Origin: Ophiosphaerella korrae
Taxonomy: Eukaryota; Ascomycota; Dothideomycetes; Pleosporales; Phaeosphaeriaceae
Reading direction: 5' to 3'
Assembly (NCBI GenBank): GCA_028456385.1
Contig: JALNQF010000111.1
Location: forward strand, 62,001-126,000
DNA: 64,000 nt
Position 1 is the first letter of the stretch. Every line of letters begins with the position of its first letter. The notes beneath the pieces were generated by a model that worked only from the letters and a program-made list of their open reading frames with translations, was not told the DNA's origin and searched no databases. Both the position numbers and the translations under genes were made by a program. Positions 42,630 to 53,800 of this stretch are shown here, piece by piece.

Positions 42630-45560
42630 TCAAAAACTGAACAACCCACTTCTCCTCTTCCCAAGCGGATACACAATCAACGCCGCCAGAAACAGCCCCA
42701 CCGTGATACCGACTGCAATCTGAATGACCGAGAACCCAACATTCAGGGCAATACTGTTGATAGCGTTACTCCCGCTAACATCGGCAGCGCTAACTGTGGT
42801 GGCGTTCCCGGTACTGTTACGGACAATCTGATCGGCTGATGTGAGGCCCGAGACGAGCGAGCCCTGTACGCTGAGACCGGAGGGCACCTGGACGAATATC
42901 GCAGGCAACATAGCAGCGGCGGCGAGCCCGTAACCGATCTTGCGCGTGTGCGGAACAAACTCGCTGATGGAGCTGGCACGGGATGTCGGCTGGCTTCCGC
43001 TGTGGGCAGGATGATAATCGGAGCGCTCGACCTTGGGCATATGCGAAGGACCGTAGCGATGTTTGCGATACATTTTGCGCATCTTGACGAGGCGGGGGCG
43101 AAGTTTGTTCTCCCAGACGCCTAGGCTCCAGTTTTCGACGTGGCGACCGAATCTTGCGTGGATATTGGCAGCGATACCGATAGCGAGGGCACCGAGCGTG
43201 TTGCTAATTTGGGCGTTGCTTTTGAAGTAGGAAGAGCTGTGGAAATTGACTACCCAGCCGATGAAGGCGATGACGGTCATCGAGGGTATCTGCTTGTATT
43301 TGGCCTGGTTGACTATCATGAGGCATATGGCGAATGCAGGCACGAAGAGATAGTAGAAGTTTGTCGACATTGGGTGATAGCATTGTGTGCGAGATGTGGC
43401 GTTCTTGTCCATCATGCCGTAGAGTACGGTGCCGATTGTGATACCAAATCCAAGGAATAATGAGTAAATAATCGCATAGACCTTATCAAGTTAGTAAATA
43501 TTTTCCAAAAGTTCATAGCATCAAAGCAAATTAAGAAATTTTGATGAATACGCGGAAGGAAAGCGAAAAGTTTACTTACCATACGTACTGATCCTGCCAC
43601 AATGTGCTTACTCTGCAGCTCTAGCGACGCACAAAGCACCATAAAACCAGGTAGAATAAGAGCAATACTTGATTGGGCCATAGCACTGAAGCAGAAAATT
43701 TCCTTGCCATTGCTGTCCCTGATAGATCCAAGAGCGCGAGCGGCAAAGCTCGTAATAACCGATGCCCCGATCTCAAAGACATTGCTAATGAGATCGTTTC
43801 CAGGCGCCACTATAAGCTGCAGCCATCCAATAAGGCATCCCAACAGAAAGCAGAATGGTAAGTCAATGAAGCGAGCTTGGAAAGCGAATGGACCGACAGT
43901 GGCGGATGCCAAGCCATACATGAATACCCTGAACCATCGTCGGAATTTGGCTTTGCGGTTGATGATGGCTTCTAGTCGTGGCGTAGCGTCCTCAACGCCA
44001 ATTCGGTCGTGGACAACATCTTTATAGATTTCGTGAACATCACGCAGCTTGCCCAAGTCCACACCTTGGCTTGTGCGAACAAGTTTAACTTCGCTGGTAT
44101 GGACTGAAGAGTCATCAAAAGCTATGATCATGCAACCGGGCATGTATAGGAATTGTGCTTCAATTCCCAGGACGCGAGCTGACATGCTGAGGTACTCTTC
44201 TAGTCGATGAGTTGGTGCGCCATACATCATCAACGCTTTGCACAGCTTGCGAAGATAGTTTTGTCTTGCTAATGTGCCCGCACTAGAATAAATAGTTAGT
44301 TTAGAGATTCACGAAACCTATGAATAGGGTCAAGAAAATAGGAAATACTCACAGATGAATTCTGATCTTGATTTCATTGTCTTTCCGCTTTGACTTCTTG
44401 AATGGCAAGATGGACTCATCCGACTTTGATCGTTTGCCCATAGCAGGACGACTCTTCTTATATTGCTCATCCAATACATAGCCCAAGTCCTTTTGTGCGG
44501 GTGTTGCGAAACTGTGTGTAGAAGATCCCACCAACTGGGAGATTGAGGTTGAAGCATGATGGTTCTGCGGGCGACTGAACCACTGTCGGCCGCTTCGAGG
44601 TGTACTGTAACCTGAGACTGGGGGCGATGGGTTAGGAGAATTGGCTGCCGTCGAGGCCGCACTAAAAGTTCCATTGCTATATTTGCGCAGATGGCTCGGG
44701 CCGGGAGAATGTCGACTAGGAGCAAAGCCGCCGTGTGCAGCATTCGGTGCTCTCAGTAGTGTGCCGAGTACACCTCTCCGATATTTCTCGGGGCGTGGGA
44801 TATGCTCATCCTCGACATCGAGTGCGTCTGGCGTGATCTGGCCTGATTGAAGGGGTGCGTCCGTATGGTAGAGATCATCAGCACTTCCTGCTCCTAATCC
44901 AGTATCCCGAATTGTGTGTTGGCGTAAGAGCATGGAGGCACGTTTCATGAACTGTGGGTCGTCCTCATCATCGCTTGTATCGCGCCCAGAGTCATGACCG
45001 CTGGCAATGTTCTGAAGTTCGACAGGCGGTGACATCAATTCACTCGAATTTCGACGACTGACTGGTGCGGAATATGTACCAACTGATTTTGAAAGCTTAG
45101 TAGCCCGCCGCTGAGCAGCCAGGCCAGAGCGTTCCTTGAGTTCCGTACCAAGTGATGAGCGATTCTCTAGAGTGTCCTCAAATGGATTTGGCTCATCGTT
45201 GAGATAGAACTCTGGCGGCGTTCGAGGACTTTTGCGGATTGCTGGTCGTGGCTTTTGTACGTCTCGAGTTTTTCTGTCGGGGTCTGTGGGATCTTGAGGA
45301 TACTCTTCAGCTAACGCAAGTCTAATCGACTCCCTCATTTCTTGAAGATCATCTTGTGTGACATCGGGTCGATGGAGAGGGGTATTTTGACCACCAGAAC
45401 CAGTATCTGGATCATCGGGTGACGCTGTTGAGAATGGACGAGGGGCATGCGCAGTGAAACCGACACGCTTTCGTCCTGGCCCAGGAGTGGATGTCATGAA
45501 GTCGTCGGTATCGAGATGTGATGAGGGCTGAGATGGACCAGCATCTTCAAAAGGATTCAT
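42630..45560 (-). CDS. ThrE/Prm10-type multipass membrane protein (DUF1212)
   Basis: Putative amino-acid exporter-like transporter related to yeast Prm10 (YJL108C). Three exons (44353-45560, 43580-44282, 42630-43481) join in phase to 920 residues. Residues 1 to about 400 are a Ser/Pro-rich, probably disordered and phosphorylated cytosolic region. The catalytic-like ThrE domain follows: LCKALMMYGAPTHRLEEYL, the MPGCMIIAFDD strand, then paired helices (GLASATVGPFAF, LPFCFLLGCLIGWLQLIV, ALILPGFMVLCASLEL). The third exon supplies the second ThrE_2 half (FYYLFVPAFAICLMIV, MTVIAFIGWVV) and a final helix (IQIAVGITVGLFLAALIVYPL). Start and frame are clean and there are no signs of damage. Confidence 0.9.
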
Positions 45561-47623
45561 ACTCGAATTATACTACCTGATAGTACTTGAAACTAGGGCG
45601 AACGATAAGGATGCTTATGCGCGTGATGTACGACTTTCAAACTAGCAGCAAAGACCCAGTGAGAGCACGCGTAGTGGGAAATCGGGCCGTATCAAGCTAG
45701 GTGAAAGCTTGGGACCAGCCGTCGCACCTAGCGGGAGAGATCCGAAGCGTAGCGTCGGTACGGTATGACCTTTCGCTGAGCTTTGTCGTTGGGTATATGT
45801 GGGTTTCAGGCACAAAACTCCAACAATTTCGTGCAGCAAGGTACTCTTATGGACGAAACTTGTCGAATATAAAAAAAAGGCCGTAGCAGAGATTAGGGGT
45901 AAATTTCAAATTTCAGATTTGCGATGACGGAATCGTGGTGGTGAATAATGAATGCAGGCTGCTCGATTGACAAGACCCTGCTAGTTCAAAACGTATGCGC
46001 GCTCGCATCCACGACAGAGGAGGCGCGTCTAAGATCTAAGACTATCTCATAAATGAACGGTGGCACAGAGGCCCAGTTTTTGGTTCCAATTATGAGTGGC
46101 CAGAATGTTCGATATGGTTGTTCATCAGCTTGGACAAAGAGAAAGGTGGAGCAATAATTGCAGGGAACATCAACTGTTTTGGAACGCTAGAACTACGTTG
46201 GGCACCCAATGCACGCCGAAATCTCAGCACTGGTAGTCTGCGACGCAGAAGTGGCTAATATGGCGTAATAATATTTCAAGACACTCGCGAAAGCCGAGTC
46301 ACTGATCCCGTTGGTGCAGAAGGTTTTGCGGAAGATAAGGGTTGTCCTATATTCGCCGGAGCCGAACATTACATTTACGGCGTCTCTGCCGTGATTGCGC
46401 GATAAACACAATGGTCAAACTTACACAAGCAGAGAACACCGTTTCGTGTGCATTTCTTGACTGACGATATACTCAGGAGAAAGCACGCCGGATGCGAAAA
46501 GGATTTGCAGCCGCCCATCCCATGCACGGCAGCCGGCGCGCGAGAAAAGTGGACATACTGGCGCAAGGACTCGGTGTGCGCTCATTGAGGGAATCCGAGA
46601 TAAGAGACAGTGGGTACAACTGGGTCATCCAAGCCTCAGTCTGCGCGTACACCAATAATGAGCACCACGGGGCATCGTGCGATGCATTAAGTTGGTAGAG
46701 TCAGTGGTGGAGCATGTTGGTCGAGCCGAGAACCATGGCCGCCGTGTATGGTGCCTTGTCCCAGCTGACTCACAGCAACGGAGGCGAGTGCCTAGAAGAA
46801 GCCTACTGAGTATGGGAATATCGACGTTCGTTGACCAGATTTCTGTACCTGTCTTATCGGGTTGAGGGAGGCGGCGAGAGGCTGAAGACCCTTGAACGTG
46901 GAAAAGCTTGTTTTTGCGTTCGCAGTCCGTGCGCATCCCAACAATTCCTATCCTGATTTGCAGGATTCGGAGATTCGGAGCCACCGTCACTGCTCCGCAA
47001 GTACCGTGGGATGGATCATGGATGCGACGCAACGTGAGTCTTGTCTGGATGCTCATTGCCACCGAAGATGTCATGTTTTCCAACACCATGCTGGAAGCTG
47101 TCGCAGCTTGCCGTGGACTCACGTCACACACATCATGGTGCGTTCTGTGTCCTGGTGAGCGTCGACCCCATGCCAAATAGGATTGCATCTTTCGAGTGTA
47201 GGAGATGGCAAGGCGGCAGAGGGAAAATTGGTGACGGAATCAATGCCAAAAATCCCTTGTTGCGAAGAGCGCTGGCTCCGACTAACCGAATAAGGCGTCT
47301 TTGCCTACGTCATACATCGTGCTCAACACAACACCATGGCATGACCACCGATCTCTGTTCGCGGGTATCTCTAGGTACGTTGATGCTAGCCATCACGTGT
47401 TGCCCTCTCTACTCCTCGTTACGGGCCTACGATGAGCCGACACCAAAGTTGATGTGGGGCATCTTCCCCGCAGTCTGACTGTCGAACCGCGGGACGCTTG
47501 CGAGAGAGCCCGGAGACTCTTCTGGCCCCACCTTGGAGAGGATATCATGGTCATTATTCAAATGATGGGAGTATCGTGTCAAGAAGCAGCGGAGCACCAA
47601 AAGGAATACTCAAAATATTCATC
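45561..47623. other. Intergenic, no gene seen
   Basis: Open frames overlap on both strands at 46490-47480, but none has a family motif, splice structure or consistent start. Just 5' of the transporter gene the first 300 bases should be its promoter. Confidence 0.35.
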
Positions 47624-48994
47624 ATGCCAAAAATCAACCACGTGCGTTGTTTCTCCGTGCATTAATGCTGGTTCTGACATGATTAGGTTGTCATCGTTGG
47701 CGCAGGTCCATCTGGCCTACTGCTGGGGGTTCTCCTGGCGCGCAACTTGAGTATCAAAGTCACAATACTTGATGCAGATACAAAAGTCAACGACAACCCA
47801 CGCGCTGCACATTACGCCCCTTCAGCTGTCTTCGACTTCCACCGCGCAGGTATCATTGACGATATTCGAAAAGTAGGGCTCGTACCAAAGGGTGTTTGTT
47901 GGCGATTACAGGATACAACATTCTTGGCCGGCATGGGACGAGAGCCGGAGGAATCAAAGTACTCCATGGTAGTATTACCATTAGATCAACTTGGCCCACT
48001 CATCATCAAGCACTTTGAAAGCTATCCAAACACAGAAATCCTCTGGGGCCATAATCTAGTTGGCGTCGAGCAGGATTCAAATGGAGCAACTGCTATAGTG
48101 GAGACTCAAGGCGGGGAAACGAAGAAAATAGCAGGAGACTATTTAGTTGGTGCAGATGGCGCAGCAAGTGGCGTAAGGACGGCACTATTCGGCAAAGAAT
48201 ATCCGGGAGAAACATTGGACAAGCAAATAGTGGCAACAAATGTCAGTCCGTATACCTTTTTTTCCGTACGACCATTGACACTGGCCTAGGTATATCTACC
48301 ATTCGATGAGCGGTATGGCTACTGGGATTCAAACTTCATCGTCCATCCCACAGATTGGTACATGGCGGCCAAAATCACCAATGACGGCTTGTGGCGAGTC
48401 ACTTACGGCGATGATGTTGGCCTCTCCAGAGATGAGATAATTAGGCGCCAGCCAGCACGCTATGAAAAGATTCTACCTGGTAATCCCAAGCCGAGTGAGT
48501 ACGAACTAATCAGCATGAGCCCGTACAAACTCCAGCAACGTTGTGCGCCAAGCTTCAGAGTAGGCAAAATCGTCCTTGTTGCCGATGCAGCCCATTTATG
48601 CAACCCCTTTGGTGGCCTGGGCCTCACAGGAGGCTTTGCCGACGTGGGTTCATTGTACGACTGCTTTATGGGCATTCACCAAGATGAACTTGATGAAGAC
48701 ATTCTTGACAAATACAGCGAAATTCGCATCAAGATCTGGCGCGACATGATTGACCCCATGTCGAGAGAGAATTTCCACCGCTTGTGGGACCCGGCATTCA
48801 AGGAGAAGCGGGATGAGTTTTTCAAGATGTGCGAGAGGGCGAATGATGATCCCGTGTGGGGCAAGTCAGTGGCGGATTCTATCCACCAGGTTCGGCACGA
48901 TTTCACACAATACTTCAAGAGTCGGACGAGCAAGACAGAAACAAATAGGAGTGGGATTAACGATAATGCAACCAATGTCTCCGTGAAGGCTTGA
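47624..48994 (+). CDS. FAD-dependent monooxygenase (phenol hydroxylase/PheA-TfdB type)
   Basis: Flavoprotein hydroxylase of the FAD-binding PF01494 family. Exons 47624-47641 (only 18 bases, MPKINH), 47687-48241 and 48290-48994 give 425 residues. The Rossmann GxGxxG reads VVIVGAGPSG (residues 7-16), the middle DG-type motif reads GDYLVGADGAASGVR, and the GD motif near the C-terminus is VLVADAAHLCNPFGGLGL. The size fits single-domain aromatic or polyketide hydroxylases. The tiny first exon is supported by GTGCGT and a GATTAG acceptor, and by the need for a start before the Rossmann strand. Substrate is unknown and no biosynthetic neighbours are visible. Confidence 0.88.
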
Positions 48995-49924
48995 TTGATG
49001 CGTTGGGAATTTTGTTATCCTGAACAGTTCCTTAACCACGATCATGTATATTTTTATTACGCTTAGAGGATATACCTAGTCGCTATTTGATGAAAACTTT
49101 TTGCATCGTTTAGAGAACAGTGCCTCGCATACCTATTGCGGTAGCGATTTGAGGTCTATAAGCACGCCCTTTGTTCAAATGCTCAATCATACATCGAAGC
49201 CTGTCTGGAGACGCTATCTCCGGCATTGTTATCAGTTCAATCGCTACCTTGATTCTTCTGGTCGCATTAATTATCTCTCTACGACAACGAAGGCGCAAAC
49301 TAGCCTCTGAACCAATAGTGGAGCATCAATCGCACGCAGTAGCCCTCAATACATACCATGACACGGAAGCAGAGCTAAACGCCGGGCCTGAAGCCATTAC
49401 GCCCCCGAGGGTACACAGAAGCCCTTTATGTCATCACCACGTGTCTTCTGCGCCTCGTTGCGCAAACATGAATATAGTATATTTTTATAGTAGGCCGTAA
49501 ATCAAGCAGTCTGGGGCGATAGCGAAGCCAATCTGGGCACTGAGGGGCCCACGCGGGGAGGCTTTGTCCCTAAAACCATGTCTGTGTATACTTATCACAG
49601 CCGAAAATAGAGGTTCTGCAATCGAGAACATTCCAGACATCTATCAATATGTTCACTACGCGGTCGCGCCTCTCTACTCGCCATTCGATCAAGTCTGTCG
49701 TACGGTGGTGACCAAGCGGACAAAAAAAGCTGGGTATCAAACAACTCCAGGAGGCTGAGAGATACGACCAACACACATGAAGGCTGGTGATATAGTATGG
49801 CCGCGTTAAATTTGATAAAAGTCTGTAGAGCTCATCAGATATGCTTTCTCAGCGGAATACGCACTGCCTAGCGATGGTTTATCGAGCGTTCTCAGGCAGG
49901 AATGTCTCTATTATACAAAACATG
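48995..49924. other. Intergenic with a transmembrane-encoding fragment
   Basis: The only coding-like part is the 49171-49500 frame, listed separately. Nothing else is supported. Confidence 0.4.
49171..49500 (+). pseudogene. Fragment resembling the C-terminal end of a single-pass membrane protein
   Basis: A frame without its own ATG encodes SGDAISGIVISSIATLILLVALIISLRQRRRK, a transmembrane helix followed by a basic stop-transfer stretch, then a polar tail (EHQSHAVALNTYHDTEAELN). This is the usual end of fungal cell-wall sensor-like proteins. No upstream exon with an ectodomain is found, so it is likely a leftover 3' exon or chance. Low confidence. Confidence 0.28.
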
Positions 49925-51040
49925 TTATACGATAGTTATGGTTTCCAATCTCGGTTCCCATCCCCTCCTGTACGATTGTGTAGACCTTATATCGACGTCA
50001 TGGCAATGACGGCCCCATCTGCCGCGTGCCAGGTCTGGAAACCACCACAGCCTCTGCCGGGGACGTAGCAAGATTGCTTGGTTTAGGATATCGCCTGAAA
50101 ACCACCCCACGAATACTTTGAAGAGGACTTTTAGCGCTGTCTTCCATCCTCGAAAAAACTCTTCGCCTGGTGCTGTCCAATGGGAGCGAGCATACGAAGG
50201 ACCAAGGCAGTAATAGCCATACCATGAGCAATTGTACCATTTTGCAAGACCCACACGCCGATACTCATGTACCTTGTTTCCCGTAGGAACAAGTGCCAAA
50301 GTTATTATTTGAGGCATACTAGATTCCTCTAGGTTTGTTTGGTACGAAGTAGGTGGGACTTCGGCGATGGCAAGAAACGTCACCTCCTGCGTATAGTCAA
50401 GGAGCTCATCTGGGAAGAATTCCAGTGGAAACCAATGAAATTCTTGGGGTCGCTTGACGGGCTTACGAGAGATTGCACAAGTCGCTTGGTCGTTGACGGT
50501 GTTGGGCCTGTTCCGACTGGAAATTTTGAATGCCTTAACCTTGTCATTACTCTGACTTGTTCCAGAGAAATGGAAGGTTTGGTAGAATGGATCGACGTAT
50601 AGAGTTTTTACGAAGCCACGTAATTGGACTGTTCCGGTCTGATAAAATGGCGTTCCTCCAACTTGAGCATCCAATAGATCACACAACTGTCTCATACCAG
50701 GGATCATCGAGTTGTCTGTGCTATCAAAATAGAAATCCACGGGAAATGTCACAGAGGCCCATGACCATGACGGTGCCAATGGCCTGTTGTGACGGCTTGA
50801 AGTCAAGGAGAGTGTTGGATCCTGATGCTTTTCCCAAAACAAGGTCCTTGGCGAACTCCAGGGAATCTTCCACAACAAACCGGCTATGAGTTGATCCTTC
50901 CATAGGCCGGCGAGGTAATTATTGGAAGTTCTTTCTGAGATATTCTGCGCAATTCCATCAATGGCGATGAGTCGATCTGACGGGTTCGTCATGATTCTCA
51001 TCGTATAGTCCATGACCAACTTACACCACTGTGTGTACAA
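49925..51040 (-). pseudogene. HET-type protein, C-terminal fragment without HET core
   Basis: About 370 open codons on the minus strand with no ATG at their start; the first in-frame ATG is nine codons in. The sequence matches the region that follows the HET domain in many fungal proteins: YTQWCKLVMDYTMR, DRLIAIDGIAQNIS, YLAGLWKDQLIAGLLWKI, then LAPSWSWASV. The N-terminal HET core (LSYxWG, WVDxxCI) is not found in the 700 bases upstream, which look non-coding. The piece is therefore a truncated copy, or the 3' exon of a gene that lost its front. The long clean frame suggests recent loss or continuing expression of a short form. Confidence 0.7.
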
Positions 51041-51839
51041 ACCTTCTTGCAGATCGCGGCAGGTTTCTGGGGAGGGCGATAGCAGCCTGTGAGCTTATGT
51101 GCTAGCTAGACCTTGGCACGGCCTTGTGGGCGAGCAAGGCTACCTAGGTACAATCGTAGATGTAGCAATGATTTTTCGCAGGAAGAATATTGACTTGGAA
51201 TTGAGTTGGTGATTTCCTTTGTACACATTTGACACATCGCTGCCTGCTTATATGCCTCAGAGTTATCAAACCTGTCAAAGGAACAGCCTATAGCTAAGGC
51301 GGAAGGTGGTGAGCTGCTATTGGGTATTGTTTACGTTCCAACTAAGCTTAGCTTAGGTAGTATATAATTTAGTCGCCTGGCTCCTACTTCAAAATTTTTA
51401 TCAATAATCCTCGTTCTAACGCGACTTGCTTTTGCGGCCTCTCTCTTTGAGCTGGTTCCTAAATGCAGCTAGTATATCGAGAAATCAAACACTTTCCCGC
51501 TAAAGCCAGTTGTGTATTGTTCTGTCCCTTTGCAGGAGTTAGCCTGTAGAAGAAGAAGGACCAATAAACATTCAAACCTTCTCTCAAGCGCACCTAACAT
51601 GTGTTCATGGGGCACTGACTTCGTTCCCTTACCTCATAGATCTACGTCTCAAGGTAGTCCTTGAGCACGACTCATGTCGAGTGATTGAAGATGAGAGAGA
51701 ATCAAACGAGATTGAAACAGCAGACGACCACAAGCTGGTCCCATGACTATGGCATAAGCGTGTCAAACCAGGCTTATAGAAAATGAAGAATATTTTCTTA
51801 GGAAAATACATGCGATGTCACGCAATCTGTATATTATAT
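51041..51839. other. Intergenic, no gene seen
   Basis: No HET-core coding remains upstream of the fragment at 49925-51040. An AT-rich patch lies at about 51355-51410. Nothing else recognised. Confidence 0.4.
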
Positions 51840-52235
51840 CTATCTCTCCGAACTCACTACTACCACCCCGGATTCTTTACACTCTTGACCAGCCACACAT
51901 GGTGTTGGCGATGGCACTGAAACACCCGTAGCCTCTAAGTGAGACGCCGTCATACTTGTCTGGATTGCGAGTTCTGTCACCAAAGACGGCTGCAGAGGCG
52001 ATGAATTAGGCGAAGCAACTCTAGAGTGAACATGCCGGCCAACAAAAACACCTAACAAAGCTGCGCCAAGGACTACGCTAAATGCCCCAATGAAGATGGT
52101 GACGGGAGAATATAGAAATTTGCGGAGGCGATTTGATTTCTCCGGTCGTGGTGGGAGATATCCTGGAAACAACCCTAGTACTTCTTCCATTTCTTGGGTA
52201 TTGAGTGGATCGAGACGTTTGTCCTGGGTTAGCAT
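51840..52235 (-). CDS. Small single-pass membrane protein
   Basis: About 131 residues if started at ATG 52235 (MLTQDKRLDPL); a longer form from ATG 52289 would add a second hydrophobic stretch (MFFTISYIVC). A cytosolic-type N-terminus (EEVLGLFPGYLPPRPEKS) is followed by the transmembrane helix FIGAFSVVLGAALLGVFVG and a Ser/Thr/Pro-rich outer tail with two cysteines (CVAGQEC). Layout matches its neighbour at 52621-53307, with the same orientation. No family is recognised. Function unknown. Confidence 0.55.
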   Translation of the reverse strand: MLTQDKRLDPLNTQEMEEVLGLFPGYLPPRPEKSNRLRKFLYSPVTIFIGAFSVVLGAALLGVFVGRHVHSRVASPNSSPLQPSLVTELAIQTSMTASHLEATGVSVPSPTPCVAGQECKESGVVVVSSER

Positions 52236-52620
52236 GATGAATCTGTTGTTTGGGTATGAGCACACGATGTAGCTTATCGTAAAGAACATTTGGAGGAAGA
52301 GCAGAAGAATGCCGAGATATAAACGACTCTTAGAGGTATTGTGATGAGATAGAGGAAGAGATGTATATGCACAAAGTTGCGTCAAAAGGATGCTAGGCTT
52401 TGTCTTGAACGTGAAGTGGACACAAAATTACCAAGCACATATTTATTGCTCACATTCATAGCTGGAAATTTGATTCGGGACGTATGTTCAAGGAAAATTA
52501 TTTACTTCATTGGATATTGAGTCATGCTATCGTAAAGTTGCAATGAACGCGTTCCTGAACAGCGCCATCACAGTTGGAGCCTTATTCGTAGCCTGTCGAG
52601 ACATGGCCTGCAGTCTCGAC
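52236..52620. other. Short intergenic stretch
   Basis: About 385 bases between two like-oriented membrane protein genes. No feature seen. Confidence 0.4.
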
Positions 52621-53307
52621 CTAGATTTTACAGATTGAACATCCATACAATCCACCTTTATCCACACATGTTGATGTCTGATCCGACTTCGAGTTCATAA
52701 CTTTACATCTGTCCTCGCATTCTTGTTTGAGTTTCCAAGGGCCCACGAAAAAGCAGTCTTTGCCTTCTTTCAGGGGCTCCTTTGGCTTTTCGTCCTTCGG
52801 CGGCTCTTCCTTCGGCGGCTCTACCTTCGGAGGTTCTTCCTTTGAAGCCGCAGGTGTCTGTGCTGGACTCGGACCAGTCGTAGATAGAATCACAAATGAA
52901 ACCGTCAAACTTGTTGGAGTAGGTATAACAGTTGGACTCATCATACTTGGTTTGTCAATCGTGGTTGTATCCGACACAACACTGGTGAGAAAAGTTGTTG
53001 AGACGAGCGTTGTGCTTATGTATGCTGTCTCAATTGCCATATTTGGAACTTGTTTGTGTTGTTTGGGAGTTGTTGTCAAAGCGACAATGAGCGCTACTCC
53101 AAAAGCGATTGCGACTGCGATAACGACTGCGATTAACACGCATTTCGATTGCGACGGAGTCTTGCGAGTACGATAGGGTTGGCTTTCGATATCACCCGGG
53201 AAGTGAGGGTGGCTCGGATCGCGGGAGTCAATAGGAACGCCTGTTGACTGTGGTTTGAGAGTAACGGGATCGCTTAACTTCGCATTTTGTGGATGAAGAG
53301 TAGACAT
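52621..53307 (-). CDS. Single-pass membrane protein with KEEPPK repeats and Cys-rich end
   Basis: A single exon of 228 residues from ATG 53307. A polar N-terminus is followed by a transmembrane helix (CVLIAVVIAVAIAFGVALIVAL), then a Thr/Ser/Val-rich segment and tandem charged repeats (KEEPPKVEPPKEEPPKDEKPKEP, about residues 157-180, shown in part). The C-terminal 48 residues hold six cysteines (CFFVG, ECEDRC, TCVDK, CSIC), so a small disulfide fold outside the cell is likely. This is a type II-like layout with an outer stalk and a cysteine knot-like head. No family is recognised. It lies between a HET fragment and a HET pseudogene. Confidence 0.65.
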   Translation of the reverse strand: MSTLHPQNAKLSDPVTLKPQSTGVPIDSRDPSHPHFPGDIESQPYRTRKTPSQSKCVLIAVVIAVAIAFGVALIVALTTTPKQHKQVPNMAIETAYISTTLVSTTFLTSVVSDTTTIDKPSMMSPTVIPTPTSLTVSFVILSTTGPSPAQTPAASKEEPPKVEPPKEEPPKDEKPKEPLKEGKDCFFVGPWKLKQECEDRCKVMNSKSDQTSTCVDKGGLYGCSICKI

Positions 53308-53800
53308 GGTGTAGTTGTGTTAGACGCAGCGCAAAGTATTAACGTAGATAAAAAGGACAAACTCGGGGGCGCATGCAAGAAGAGAGTCGCGACATTGTGT
53401 TTAGCTATGTAGGTTTACGTGGTGAAGTAAAATCTTGACAATGACTGGTGAAAGGGGTGGTTGCATGTCGGAGCGGGGTACAAGCAATGACTGGATTCTA
53501 TCGAGCAACTATGCACAACTCACAGATCTGACTTCGATAATTTTTGGTGTTTTGTAGCCTTTCGTGAAGGGTTTCCAGTGATTTGGTTGAAACATAGAAA
53601 TGCGGAGAACCAGTGAGAGTCGTTGTTTCGTGTTCGGTGGCGTGTCTTGAAACACCACCTGCACCTCAGCCCCACTTCTAGGCAGCGACCCTCTTCTCAG
53701 TGAGCCTGATCGAATGTTGCTGTCAAGGACGTCGCGTATTGCAAGCATGTTTTAGTATTATGCTACATGACATCTTTCTCAAAATCGGCACTTTCAAACC
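53308..53800. other. Intergenic, divergent promoter region
   Basis: About 490 bases between the minus-strand membrane protein gene and the plus-strand HET pseudogene. No feature seen. Confidence 0.4.

Noticed and set aside
46490..47480. Overlapping open frames of 60-190 codons on both strands
   Set aside because: No domain, splice structure or start context favours any of them; GC-rich random frames explain them.
52727..53176. A 149-codon plus-strand frame rich in Gly, Ser and Val
   Set aside because: It is the antisense shadow of the KEEPPK-repeat membrane protein gene.
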